From NCBI GenBank assembly GCA_012842605.1, contig DUSN01000095.1:28493-92492 (forward strand): a DNA stretch of 64,000 bases, read 5' to 3'. Both the position numbers and the translations under genes were made by a program. The number at the start of each line of letters is the position of its first letter. Position 1 is the stretch's first letter. The DNA is from Clostridiales bacterium (lineage in GTDB: Bacteria; Bacillota; Clostridia; Caldicoprobacterales; DTU083). The notes under the pieces were generated by a model. That model was given only the letters and a program-made list of their open reading frames with translations. It had not been told where the DNA came from and searched no databases. Positions 35,789 to 43,484 of the stretch are shown here, one piece after another.

Positions 35789-37120
35789 GTGAGGGAATAT
35801 TATCATTCAGTTACACTGGATAAGTCAAGGTGCATGGGCTGCACCAATTGTATCAAGCGCTGCCCTACAGAAGCAATTCGGGTAAGGGACGGTAAAGCCA
35901 GAATAATTGATGAACGCTGCATCGATTGCGGTGAGTGCATTCTTGTATGTCCATACCATGCAAAAACTGCCGTTACTGATCCACTGACTGTTCTTGACAA
36001 GTATAAATACAAAATTGCGCTTCCGGCACCCACATTATTCGGGCAATTCAAAAACTTGTCCAATTGCAGCAAGGTGTTCTCTGCACTTATGAGAATAGGC
36101 TTTAATTATGTCTTTGAGGTAGCCAAGGGTGCGGATATAGTAACACAGCTGATCAAGGAAAAGCTTTCTATACCTGATATAAAAAAGCCTCTGATTTCAA
36201 CAGCCTGCCCTGCTATTGTCAGGCTGATACAGGTACGTTTCCCCAATCTGCTGGATCATCTTGTTAGGGTGGAGTCACCCATGGAGATAGCTGCACAGAT
36301 GGCTAAGGATGAATTCAGCAAGCGTTATAATGTACCTAAGGAGCAAATCGGAGCGTTTTTTATAACCCCATGTGCTGCTAAAATGACATCCATACGTAAT
36401 CCAATAGGCAACGAAAAATCTAATGTGGATGGCGCTATTTCCATTCTGGACTTGTACGGTCCAATTGCAAACTATTTGAAAGCCCCGGAAAATCCTGAAC
36501 AGCTGCAGCGTGCATCCAGTGCCGGGCTGAACTGGGCTGTAACCAATGGTGAAAGTCAGGCTTTGGGAGTTGACAATTATCTGGCTGTAGACGGAATTCA
36601 AAATGTAATCCGTGTGCTGGAGGAGATAGAAAACAACAAAATGTCGGACCTTGACTTCTTTGAAGGTTTGTCTTGTGCCGGAGGCTGTGTCGGAGGGCCA
36701 TTGACCTTCGAAAACGGATATGTGGCAAAAAACCGGATCCGGCTGCTGGCAAAGAGTATCCAAAATCCGGTTCCGGACAGTGCAGAAATTGACTATGTAA
36801 AGGATAATATAAACTGGCGGCTTCAGAAAAACATTATTGAAAAACCGGTATTAAAGCTGGATGAGGATATTGTGGCAGCTATACAAAAGATGGAGGCCAT
36901 GGAACAGATATACCGAAAGCTTCCGGGGCTGGACTGCGGTTCATGCGGATCTCCCAGCTGCAGAACTCTGGCCGAAGATATTGTCAGGGGAAATGCTTCG
37001 GAAATGGATTGCGTCTTTAAGCTGAGGGAAAAGGTAAAGAAACTTGCCGAAGAAATGATTGAACTATCGGAAAAAATACCGGCTGGAAGGGAAGGAACAG
37101 GAAAAAATGAAGAAACTTAA
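35789..37120 (+). CDS. Sensory-type [FeFe]-hydrogenase-like protein (HydS-like)
   Basis: A 443-residue Fe-S protein. Residues ~8-55 hold two [4Fe-4S] motifs (CMGCTNCIKRCP and CIDCGECILVCP). Residues ~70-360 form the hydrogenase H-domain with changed signature loops: L1 reads STACPAI (~136), L2 ITPCAAK (~191) and L3 LSCAGGCVGG (~294). The four cluster-ligating Cys are kept, but the first Cys of the classical TSCCP motif, the proton relay, is Ala. The same exchange is known in the sensory hydrogenase HydS of Thermotoga. A C-terminal Fes-type cluster (CGSCGSPSCRTLAEDIV ... MDC, ~382-408) follows instead of a PAS domain. GTG start with GGAAGG upstream. It probably senses H2 or redox state rather than producing H2. 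Confidence 0.87.
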   Translation: MREYYHSVTLDKSRCMGCTNCIKRCPTEAIRVRDGKARIIDERCIDCGECILVCPYHAKTAVTDPLTVLDKYKYKIALPAPTLFGQFKNLSNCSKVFSALMRIGFNYVFEVAKGADIVTQLIKEKLSIPDIKKPLISTACPAIVRLIQVRFPNLLDHLVRVESPMEIAAQMAKDEFSKRYNVPKEQIGAFFITPCAAKMTSIRNPIGNEKSNVDGAISILDLYGPIANYLKAPENPEQLQRASSAGLNWAVTNGESQALGVDNYLAVDGIQNVIRVLEEIENNKMSDLDFFEGLSCAGGCVGGPLTFENGYVAKNRIRLLAKSIQNPVPDSAEIDYVKDNINWRLQKNIIEKPVLKLDEDIVAAIQKMEAMEQIYRKLPGLDCGSCGSPSCRTLAEDIVRGNASEMDCVFKLREKVKKLAEEMIELSEKIPAGREGTGKNEET

Positions 37121-37454
37121 GGATATAGTCAGAGAATTGAATCTAAAGGTTCTGTCCGGGGTTTCAAACCTGGACCGTGAAGCTTCCTCGGGCTGCTGCT
37201 GCGACCTGCTCAGCTGGGTGATGGCTAACGGAAAAAAAGATTCTGTCTGGATCACTGTTCAGACTCACATAAACATAGTAGCGGTAGCATCGCTGCTGGA
37301 GATAGCGGCAATTATCATACCTTCCGGTATGCCCGTGGATGAAAAAACCATAAGCAAGGCTGAAACGGAAGGTGTGGTTATTCTGTCATCACAGTATGAT
37401 GCATTTCAGCTTTCAGGAATGCTCTACAATATGGGCCTGAGAAAGGATGCTTGA
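37107..37454 (+). CDS. Second DRTGG-like protein of the hydrogenase cassette
   Basis: A 115-residue protein related to the DRTGG protein at 34923 (IVRELNLKVLSGVSNLDRE, SVWITVQTHINIVAVASLLEI, AAIIIPSGMPVDEKTI, GVVILSSQYDAFQLSGMLYN). The internal SSGCCCDLLSWVM carries three consecutive Cys not found in the first copy, so this version may bind a metal or an Fe-S cluster, or be redox-active. The ATG at 37107 lies inside the end of the preceding gene (14-base overlap) with GGAAGGGAAGGA upstream; a longer frame has no good site. Function unknown. Confidence 0.78.
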   Translation: MKKLKDIVRELNLKVLSGVSNLDREASSGCCCDLLSWVMANGKKDSVWITVQTHINIVAVASLLEIAAIIIPSGMPVDEKTISKAETEGVVILSSQYDAFQLSGMLYNMGLRKDA

Positions 37455-37457
37455 GCG

Positions 37458-38165
37458 GTGAAAATTGACGCTGCAATTGACCTGCATATTCATTCAGCCC
37501 TGTCACCCTGCAGTGATGATGATATGACTCCTAACAATATAGTTAATATGGCCCTTCTGAATGGTTTGGACTCGATAGCTGTAACTGACCATAACAGCTG
37601 TGACAATGTGGAAGCCGTGATAAAAGCAGCAGGAGACAGAATTATAGTAATTCCGGGCATGGAGCTTCAAACATTGGAAGAAGTGCATTTATTGTGCTAT
37701 TTTAAAGATTTGTCATCTTTATATTCTTTCCGGGATCAAATGGAAAAGTATTATGACGGTATGCCCAACAACCCAGCCATTTTTGGCAACCAGCTTGTAA
37801 TGAACGAGCATGATGAAATAATCGGTGAGAAGGAGCAGCTTTTGCTGACATCACTTTCAATTACCTTTGATGAAGCCGTAAAAATGGTGAGAAAACACAA
37901 AGGCCTGCCGGTTCCTGCACATATTAACAAGCCTTCTTACAGTTTATTGTCTCAATTAGGATTTATTCCTTCATATCTGGATTTAACATTGTTGGAATTT
38001 TCACAAAATTATCACATTGATTTTGATGCCTATCAAAACTACAGGTTTATTACCTCATCTGATGCTCATTTTTTAGGTCATATCCTTGATAGAAAAATGG
38101 CTATTTCAGTCGAAGAATTGACAATATCAGGTATTTTTGATTCTTTGGCGGGAAGTCATATATAA
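37458..38165 (+). CDS. PHP-domain metal-dependent phosphoesterase
   Basis: A 235-residue PHP (polymerase and histidinol phosphatase) domain protein. The metal-binding motifs are intact: DLHIHSALSPC (N-terminal HxH), VTDHNSCDNV, IPGMELQT, PVPAHINKP and ITSSDAHFLGHI. Related TrpH/YciV proteins hydrolyse 5'-nucleotides or 3',5'-bisphosphates. In Clostridia and Thermotogae the gene recurs beside DRTGG and hydrogenase genes, which suggests a role in nucleotide signalling or hydrolysis linked to the hydrogen sensor; this is inference. GTG start 3 bases after the previous stop, with GAGCGGTG at the junction. Confidence 0.87.
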   Translation: MKIDAAIDLHIHSALSPCSDDDMTPNNIVNMALLNGLDSIAVTDHNSCDNVEAVIKAAGDRIIVIPGMELQTLEEVHLLCYFKDLSSLYSFRDQMEKYYDGMPNNPAIFGNQLVMNEHDEIIGEKEQLLLTSLSITFDEAVKMVRKHKGLPVPAHINKPSYSLLSQLGFIPSYLDLTLLEFSQNYHIDFDAYQNYRFITSSDAHFLGHILDRKMAISVEELTISGIFDSLAGSHI

Positions 38166-38232
38166 CAGTTATTGCAACAGATTACATGTGATATATAATA
38201 GCGAACAATAAATACATTTTTTATAAAATAAT

Positions 38233-38250
38233 TTGTGAAAATATTGACGA
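38233..38250 (+). promoter_or_regulatory. Rex-like operator 1 upstream of hydC
   Basis: TTGTGAAAATATTGACGA matches the Rex pattern TTGTTAA-N4-TTAACAA at 11 of 14 fixed positions. It ends 7 bases before the proposed -35 box. Confidence 0.4.
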
Positions 38251-38256
38251 TTAATA

Positions 38257-38285
38257 TTGATTGTTATACCAGTTTATGAGATAAT
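38257..38285 (+). promoter_or_regulatory. Probable promoter of the hydCDBA operon
   Basis: TTGATT at 38257-38262 and GATAAT at 38280-38285 with a 17-base spacer, ~57 bases before the hydC start. Confidence 0.6.
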
Positions 38286-38287
38286 TA

Positions 38288-38305
38288 TTGTGAATAATAT
38301 AACAG
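38288..38305 (+). promoter_or_regulatory. Rex-like operator 2 upstream of hydC
   Basis: TTGTGAATAATATAACAG matches the Rex pattern TTGTTAA-N4-TTAACAA at 11 of 14 fixed positions and lies at the expected transcription start, a classical repressor position. Confidence 0.45.
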
Positions 38306-38341
38306 TTTATAATAAATTCCGAAATGGGGGAGGGAGTTTAC

Positions 38342-38830
38342 ATGTCAGTTTCTATTTTAGAAAAAGACAAAGAAAAATTTGCAGAGCTGAAGCGAATCAT
38401 TGATGAATACAAGGAAAAAGAAGGCCCCTTAATGCCTGTCATGCACAAGGCGCAGGAGCTTTTTGGATATCTGCCTGAAGAAGTGCAGGAATATATAGCA
38501 GAAGCGCTGGACATTCCGGTCAGCGATATTTATGGAGTTGCTACCTTCTATTCACAATTTACGCTGAAGCCGAAGGGCAAGTACTCCATTGGCGTATGCC
38601 TTGGTACAGCCTGCTATGTAAAAGGATCTCAGGCTATTTTGGATGAACTGGTCAAGGAACTAGGCATTAAGCCGGGAGATACCACGGATGACCTGAAGTT
38701 TTCGCTGGAAGCAACACGATGCCTGGGAGCATGCGGCCTCGCGCCTGTTATGATGATAAATGACGAGGTATACGGCCGTCTGGTTCCTTCAGATATAAAA
38801 GGCATTATAGACAAGTATCGCAGCAAGTAA
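38342..38830 (+). CDS. hydC: Bifurcating [FeFe]-hydrogenase subunit HydC (NuoE-like)
   Basis: A 162-residue thioredoxin-like [2Fe-2S] protein. YGVATFYSQFTLKPKGKYSI and the cluster ligands GVCLGTACYVKG and ATRCLGACGLAPVMMI are typical of NuoE/HoxE/HydC. It pairs with HydB and passes electrons to or from the FMN site. The ATG at 38342 has GGGGGAGGGAG upstream; an in-frame extension to 38324 would start inside the ribosome-binding region. It is the first gene of the operon behind the promoter at 38257. Confidence 0.95.
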   Translation: MSVSILEKDKEKFAELKRIIDEYKEKEGPLMPVMHKAQELFGYLPEEVQEYIAEALDIPVSDIYGVATFYSQFTLKPKGKYSIGVCLGTACYVKGSQAILDELVKELGIKPGDTTDDLKFSLEATRCLGACGLAPVMMINDEVYGRLVPSDIKGIIDKYRSK

Positions 38831-38833
38831 GCC

Positions 38834-39397
38834 ATGGAAGATATTTCGCTTCATTTGTTGGATTTGGTTCAAAACTCTATAGCAGCAGGGGCCTCCCTTG
38901 TGAAAATATTCATAAGGGAATCTCCTAAGGAAGGCAGGCTTTGGGTGAGTGTACGGGATAACGGAAGAGGTATGGACGAAAATGAGGCTGCCAAAGCAGC
39001 AGACCCCTTTTATACCACCCGGATCACCCGTAAAGTAGGTTTGGGGATACCTTTGTTCAAGGCATCTGCCGAAGCAACGGATGGCAGCTTTGAGATACGG
39101 TCAAAGAAGGGAGAAGGGACAGAAATAGCGGCAATGTTCCATACCAGCCATATCGACTGCCTACCGTTGGGAAAGATAGAGGACTCCATAGCAGCCTTGA
39201 TCTTTATGAATCCTGAAATGGATATCGAATATATACACGAGTGCTGCAGCAATCGTTTTAAATTGGATACCCGTGAAATAAAAAAGGTCCTTGGTGATGT
39301 CAGCATTTCATTGCCGGAAGTAGTTGACTGGATTAAAGAATATGTAAGAAATGGTCTTGATGAGTTAAATGGAGGTGTAGGGAATGAAATCTCTTAA
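38834..39397 (+). CDS. GHKL ATPase of the hydrogenase operon
   Basis: A 187-residue histidine-kinase-like ATPase. The N box HLLDLVQNSIAAGAS is at ~7, and VRDNGRGMDENEAAKAADPF with TTRITRKVGLGIPLFKASAE gives the G1/F/G2 boxes. There is no dimerisation/phosphoacceptor His domain. It is commonly found between hydC and the ferredoxin gene in clostridial bifurcating hydrogenase operons, but its biochemical role has not been settled. ATG just after the hydC stop (3 bases), overlapping the next gene by 14 bases, so expression is tightly coupled. The C-terminal ~70 residues are outside the ATPase fold. Confidence 0.88.
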   Translation: MEDISLHLLDLVQNSIAAGASLVKIFIRESPKEGRLWVSVRDNGRGMDENEAAKAADPFYTTRITRKVGLGIPLFKASAEATDGSFEIRSKKGEGTEIAAMFHTSHIDCLPLGKIEDSIAALIFMNPEMDIEYIHECCSNRFKLDTREIKKVLGDVSISLPEVVDWIKEYVRNGLDELNGGVGNEIS

Positions 39398-39752
39398 GGA
39401 ATTGGAAGAAATAAAGCAGAAGACACTGGATTCCGTTAATTTGAGAAAAGACAGATCAGGGGGAACCCGTGTAGTAGTAGGAATGGCCACTTGTGGCATA
39501 GCAGCCGGTGCAAGACCGGTCTTGCTGGCATTTCTAGAAGAAGTAAAGAAACGCAATCTGGGCGATGTGACAGTTTCACAGACAGGCTGCATCGGTGTGT
39601 GCCGCCTGGAACCCATGGTGGAAGTATACCGCCCGGGAGAAGAAAAGGTAACATATGTAAAAATGACTGCGGATAAGGTTAAGAGGGTAGTAGCAGAGCA
39701 TATTGTAAATGGCCGGCCTGTAACCGAATTTACAATTGGTGCCGCAGAGTAA
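39384..39752 (+). CDS. Thioredoxin-like ferredoxin of the hydrogenase operon
   Basis: A 122-residue NuoE-type ferredoxin-like protein (VVVGMATCGIAAGARPVL, DVTVSQTGCIGVCRLEPMVEVY). Only three Cys are present: one at the first ligand pair (CGIAAGA, where a second Cys would be expected) and two in GCIGVC. This family between hydC and hydB is sometimes called HydD. The CGIAAGA form appears to be usual for it, so the cluster may use a non-Cys ligand or may be absent. ATG overlaps the ATPase gene; hydB follows after 30 bases. Confidence 0.87.
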   Translation: MKSLKELEEIKQKTLDSVNLRKDRSGGTRVVVGMATCGIAAGARPVLLAFLEEVKKRNLGDVTVSQTGCIGVCRLEPMVEVYRPGEEKVTYVKMTADKVKRVVAEHIVNGRPVTEFTIGAAE

Positions 39753-39782
39753 AGACATATCTGATAAAAGGAGGGTTTCATC

Positions 39783-41579
39783 ATGGAATTTTATCGTTCC
39801 CACGTCCTTATATGCGGAGGAACGGGGTGCCATTCTTCCGGCTCTGCGGATGTAATGAGTGCTTTCAAAACCGAGCTTGAGAAAAATAAACTGGAAAACG
39901 AAGTCAAGCTGGTGCAGACCGGTTGCTTTGGCTTGTGTGCTGTTGGTCCTGTAGTAATTGTATATCCCGAAGGTGCTTTCTACAGCGGGATAAAGGCAGA
40001 GGATGTTCCCAGGATAGTATCTGAGCATCTTCTCAAAGGAAGGATTGTTACCGATCTTTTGTATCATGACAGCGTTCAGGAAGACAAAGCTGTTAAATCA
40101 CTTGATCAGGTCGAGTTTTACAGAAAGCAGAAGCGCATAGCCTTGCGCAACTGCGGTGTTATAAACCCTGAAAAGATAGAAGAATATATAGCCTTTGACG
40201 GATATAAAGCACTGGGTAAGGTGCTGACCGAAATGACTCCGGAGGAAACCATAGCCGTTATCAAGGCATCAGGCTTAAGAGGCCGCGGCGGTGCAGGCTT
40301 CCCTACAGGGCTGAAATGGGAGTTTACCGCTAAAGCAAAGGGCGACAAGAAATATGTATGCTGCAATGCTGACGAAGGCGACCCCGGTGCATTCATGGAC
40401 AGAAGCGTGCTGGAAGGCGATCCTCACAGCGTACTTGAGGCGATGGCAATAGCAGGATATGCTGTCGGCGCAGATCAAGGCTATATCTATGTAAGAGCGG
40501 AATACCCAATTGCAGTAAAACGGCTGACCATAGCTATAGAACAAGCACGGGAGCTGGGCTTGCTTGGCAAGAATATCTTTGGAACAGACTTTTGCTTTGA
40601 TATAGAGCTGAGACTGGGTGCCGGCGCATTTGTGTGCGGTGAAGAAACAGCCCTGATGGCATCCATTGAAGGCAAGAGAGGAGAACCAAGACCCAGACCT
40701 CCGTTCCCGGCAGTAAAGGGTGTCTTTGGCAAACCTACCCTGCTTAACAATGTAGAAACCTATGCCAATATACCGCAGATTATCCTTAACGGTCCTGAAT
40801 GGTTCCAGTCCATTGGAACAGAAAAGAGCAAGGGCACAAAGGTATTTGCACTGGGAGGAAAGATAAACAATACAGGTCTGGTAGAAGTCCCCATGGGTAC
40901 AACTCTAAGGGAAATCATTTACGAAATCGGCGGCGGAATTCCAAACGGCAAGAAATTCAAAGCTGCCCAGACCGGCGGTCCTTCCGGAGGATGCATTCCT
41001 GCGGAGCATCTGGACACACCGATAGATTATGATTCACTGACAAAAATCGGCTCAATGATGGGTTCCGGCGGCTTGATAGTAATGGACGAAGATAACTGCA
41101 TGGTTGATATTGCAAGATTCTTCCTGGACTTTACTGTCGACGAATCCTGCGGAAAATGCCCGCCCTGCCGGATCGGCACCAAGCGCATGCTTGAGATTCT
41201 TGACAGGATTACCAAGGGTCAGGGTCAGGAAGGCGATATAGAAAAGCTGGAACAATTGGGCATGAGCATTAAGAGTTCTGCTCTGTGCGGTCTCGGACAG
41301 ACAGCGCCCAACCCGGTATTAAGCACCATCCGCTATTTCAGGGATGAATACGAAGCTCATATTCGTGATAAAAAGTGTCCTGCAGGTGTATGCCAGGCAT
41401 TGCTGCAAATTATGATCCAGGCTGACTTGTGCAGGGGCTGCGGGCTTTGCACCAAGGTATGCCCGGTGGGTGCCATTTCCGGAGAACGCAAGAGTGCTCA
41501 TACAATAGATCAGAGCAAGTGCATTAAATGCGGCGCCTGCCTGGAGAAGTGCCCCTTCAAGGCAATAGTGAAGGGTTAA
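39783..41579 (+). CDS. hydB: Bifurcating [FeFe]-hydrogenase subunit HydB (NuoF-like)
   Basis: A 598-residue NAD(H)- and FMN-binding subunit. Residues ~5-90 are a thioredoxin-like [2Fe-2S] domain ([23 protein letters not shown]). Residues ~120-340 are the Rossmann-like NADH/FMN domain ([53 protein letters not shown]). An SLBB segment and the NuoF [4Fe-4S] site ([13 protein letters not shown] ... [10 protein letters not shown]) follow. The C-terminus carries two further [4Fe-4S] motifs ([24 protein letters not shown]). Together with HydA and HydC it oxidises NADH and reduced ferredoxin to make H2, or the reverse. AAAGGAGGG lies just upstream of the ATG. Confidence 0.96.
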   Translation: MEFYRSHVLICGGTGCHSSGSADVMSAFKTELEKNKLENEVKLVQTGCFGLCAVGPVVIVYPEGAFYSGIKAEDVPRIVSEHLLKGRIVTDLLYHDSVQEDKAVKSLDQVEFYRKQKRIALRNCGVINPEKIEEYIAFDGYKALGKVLTEMTPEETIAVIKASGLRGRGGAGFPTGLKWEFTAKAKGDKKYVCCNADEGDPGAFMDRSVLEGDPHSVLEAMAIAGYAVGADQGYIYVRAEYPIAVKRLTIAIEQARELGLLGKNIFGTDFCFDIELRLGAGAFVCGEETALMASIEGKRGEPRPRPPFPAVKGVFGKPTLLNNVETYANIPQIILNGPEWFQSIGTEKSKGTKVFALGGKINNTGLVEVPMGTTLREIIYEIGGGIPNGKKFKAAQTGGPSGGCIPAEHLDTPIDYDSLTKIGSMMGSGGLIVMDEDNCMVDIARFFLDFTVDESCGKCPPCRIGTKRMLEILDRITKGQGQEGDIEKLEQLGMSIKSSALCGLGQTAPNPVLSTIRYFRDEYEAHIRDKKCPAGVCQALLQIMIQADLCRGCGLCTKVCPVGAISGERKSAHTIDQSKCIKCGACLEKCPFKAIVKG

Positions 41580-41604
41580 GTATAATAAAGAGGGAGTGAC
41601 AAAG

Positions 41605-43344
41605 ATGGAAATGGTAAAGGTAACCATAGACGGCGTCCAGGTAGAAGTCCCACAGGGAACGACGGTTTTGGAAGCAGCCAGGGCCGCTAATATACAGATA
41701 CCTACCTTGTGCTACCTTAAGGGGATAAATGAGATTGGTGCATGCCGCATGTGCCTGGTCGAGGTAAAAGGAGCCAGGAATCTTCAGGCATCCTGCGTAT
41801 ATCCGGTAGCAGACGGTATGGAAATTCGAACCAATACTCCGGCAGTTCGTGAAGCACGAAAGATAAATTTGGAACTGATACTGTCCAATCATGACCGGAG
41901 CTGCCTGACATGTGTAAGAAGCGAGAACTGCGAATTGCAGGCTTTGGCAAAACAGTTGGGCGTTAATGAAATACGTTTCGACGGAGAAAAAATTGATTAT
42001 CCAATAGATCAAATGTCACCTTCAATTGTAAGGGATCCCAATAAGTGCATCCTTTGCCGGAGGTGCGTAGCTGCGTGCAGGAATGTACAGGGAATCGGCG
42101 CAATCGGAGCAACAGAAAGAGGCTTCCGCACTATTATAGAGCCTGTATTCAGCAAGAGCTTGTCGGAAGTTAACTGCATTAACTGCGGTCAATGCATTGA
42201 AGCATGTCCCGTTGGTGCATTAAGGGAAAAGGACGATATCGACAAGGTATGGGAAGCTCTTCAGAATCCTGACCTTCATGTTGTTGTCCAGACAGCACCT
42301 GCTGTCCGTGTAGCCCTTGGCGAAGAATTCGGCATGCCTGTCGGAACACGGGTTACGGGCAAGATGGTTGCAGCACTGCGCAGGCTTGGCTTTGACCGGG
42401 TATATGACACCGACTTTGCTGCAGACCTGACCATTATGGAGGAAGGCACCGAGCTTTTAAATCGGCTGAATAACGGCGGAAAGCTGCCGCTGATTACATC
42501 CTGCAGCCCCGGATGGATTAAGTACTGCGAGCATAATTATCCTGAATTCCTGGATAATTTGTCCACCTGCAAGTCTCCTCATGAGATGATGGGTGCCATG
42601 CTCAAATCCTACTATGCAGAAAAGGCTGATATTGATCCTTCAAAGATATTTGTTGTATCCGTTATGCCCTGCACTGCCAAGAAATTCGAGGCAGCCAGAC
42701 CTGAACTGAGTGCAACAGGCTACGCCGATGTAGATGTTGTTCTGACCACAAGGGAGCTGGCCAGGATGATTAAGCAGGCAGGTATAGATTTTGCTAAGCT
42801 TACAGATGAAGAGTTTGATCCTGTCTTCGGAGACTCCACCGGAGCAGCTGTTATCTTCGGTGCTACCGGCGGTGTTATGGAGGCTGCATTAAGAACGGTA
42901 TTTGAACTGGTAACAGGCAAACCTCTTGAAAATCTTGAGATCACTGCAGTTCGCGGACTGGAAGGCGTTAAAGAGGTAGAGGTACCCTTGGGTGACATAA
43001 CCGTTAAGGCAGCTGTAGCCCATGGAACAGCTAATGCAAAAGAATTGCTGGAAAAAGTAAAATCCGGTGAAAAGGAATACCACTTTATAGAAGTCATGGG
43101 ATGCCCCGGCGGATGTGTAACCGGCGGCGGACAGCCAATTGTACCTGCTCAGGTGCAGATGGATATCAATGTTAAGCAGGCAAGGGCAGCGGCTATTTAT
43201 GATGAGGACAGATCCCTGCCTGTCAGAAAGTCTCATGAAAATGAATCTGTTAAGAAAGTATACGCAGAGTATCTGGGTGAGCCTAACAGCCATAGAGCAC
43301 ATGAACTGCTGCACACTCACTATACCCCGCGGAAGAAGTTTTAG
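41605..43344 (+). CDS. hydA: Bifurcating [FeFe]-hydrogenase catalytic subunit HydA
   Basis: A 579-residue catalytic subunit. In order: plant-type [2Fe-2S] (LCYLKGINEIGACRMCLVEV, ~30-50), His/Cys cluster segment NHDRSCLTCVRSENC (~90-110), two [4Fe-4S] motifs (CILCRRCVAACR and CINCGQCIEACP), then the H-domain with L1 TSCSPGW (~297), L2 MPCTAKKFE (~353) and L3 VMGCPGGCVTGGGQP (~497), and the small-subunit-like C-terminus (SHENESVKKVYAEY, HELLHTHY). L1 keeps the proton-relay Cys but has Ser where the classical motif has the second Cys; I believe this variant is common in trimeric clostridial enzymes. ATG 41605 is 8 bases from AGAGGGAG; GTG 41596 lies within that site. Confidence 0.96.
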   Translation: MEMVKVTIDGVQVEVPQGTTVLEAARAANIQIPTLCYLKGINEIGACRMCLVEVKGARNLQASCVYPVADGMEIRTNTPAVREARKINLELILSNHDRSCLTCVRSENCELQALAKQLGVNEIRFDGEKIDYPIDQMSPSIVRDPNKCILCRRCVAACRNVQGIGAIGATERGFRTIIEPVFSKSLSEVNCINCGQCIEACPVGALREKDDIDKVWEALQNPDLHVVVQTAPAVRVALGEEFGMPVGTRVTGKMVAALRRLGFDRVYDTDFAADLTIMEEGTELLNRLNNGGKLPLITSCSPGWIKYCEHNYPEFLDNLSTCKSPHEMMGAMLKSYYAEKADIDPSKIFVVSVMPCTAKKFEAARPELSATGYADVDVVLTTRELARMIKQAGIDFAKLTDEEFDPVFGDSTGAAVIFGATGGVMEAALRTVFELVTGKPLENLEITAVRGLEGVKEVEVPLGDITVKAAVAHGTANAKELLEKVKSGEKEYHFIEVMGCPGGCVTGGGQPIVPAQVQMDINVKQARAAAIYDEDRSLPVRKSHENESVKKVYAEYLGEPNSHRAHELLHTHYTPRKKF

Positions 43345-43361
43345 CTCAAACCTCCAATAAC

Positions 43362-43389
43362 GGCCGGCTTTATAAGCCGGTCTTTTTTA
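43362..43389 (+). terminator. Terminator of the hydrogenase operon
   Basis: GCCGGCTT/AAGCCGG hairpin with loop TAT followed by TCTTTTTT, 20 bases after hydA. Confidence 0.9.
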
Positions 43390-43410
43390 CTCGGTTTTTA
43401 CTGCACATAA

Positions 43411-43440
43411 TTGGACTCGCTCTCATCATTCTGTTATACT
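43411..43440 (+). promoter_or_regulatory. Promoter of the QueG-like gene
   Basis: TTGGAC at 43411-43416 and TATACT at 43435-43440 with an 18-base spacer. Confidence 0.65.
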
Positions 43441-43484
43441 AGTAGAATAAAACTATTAAATTGCTGCGAAATGATGAGGACGAG

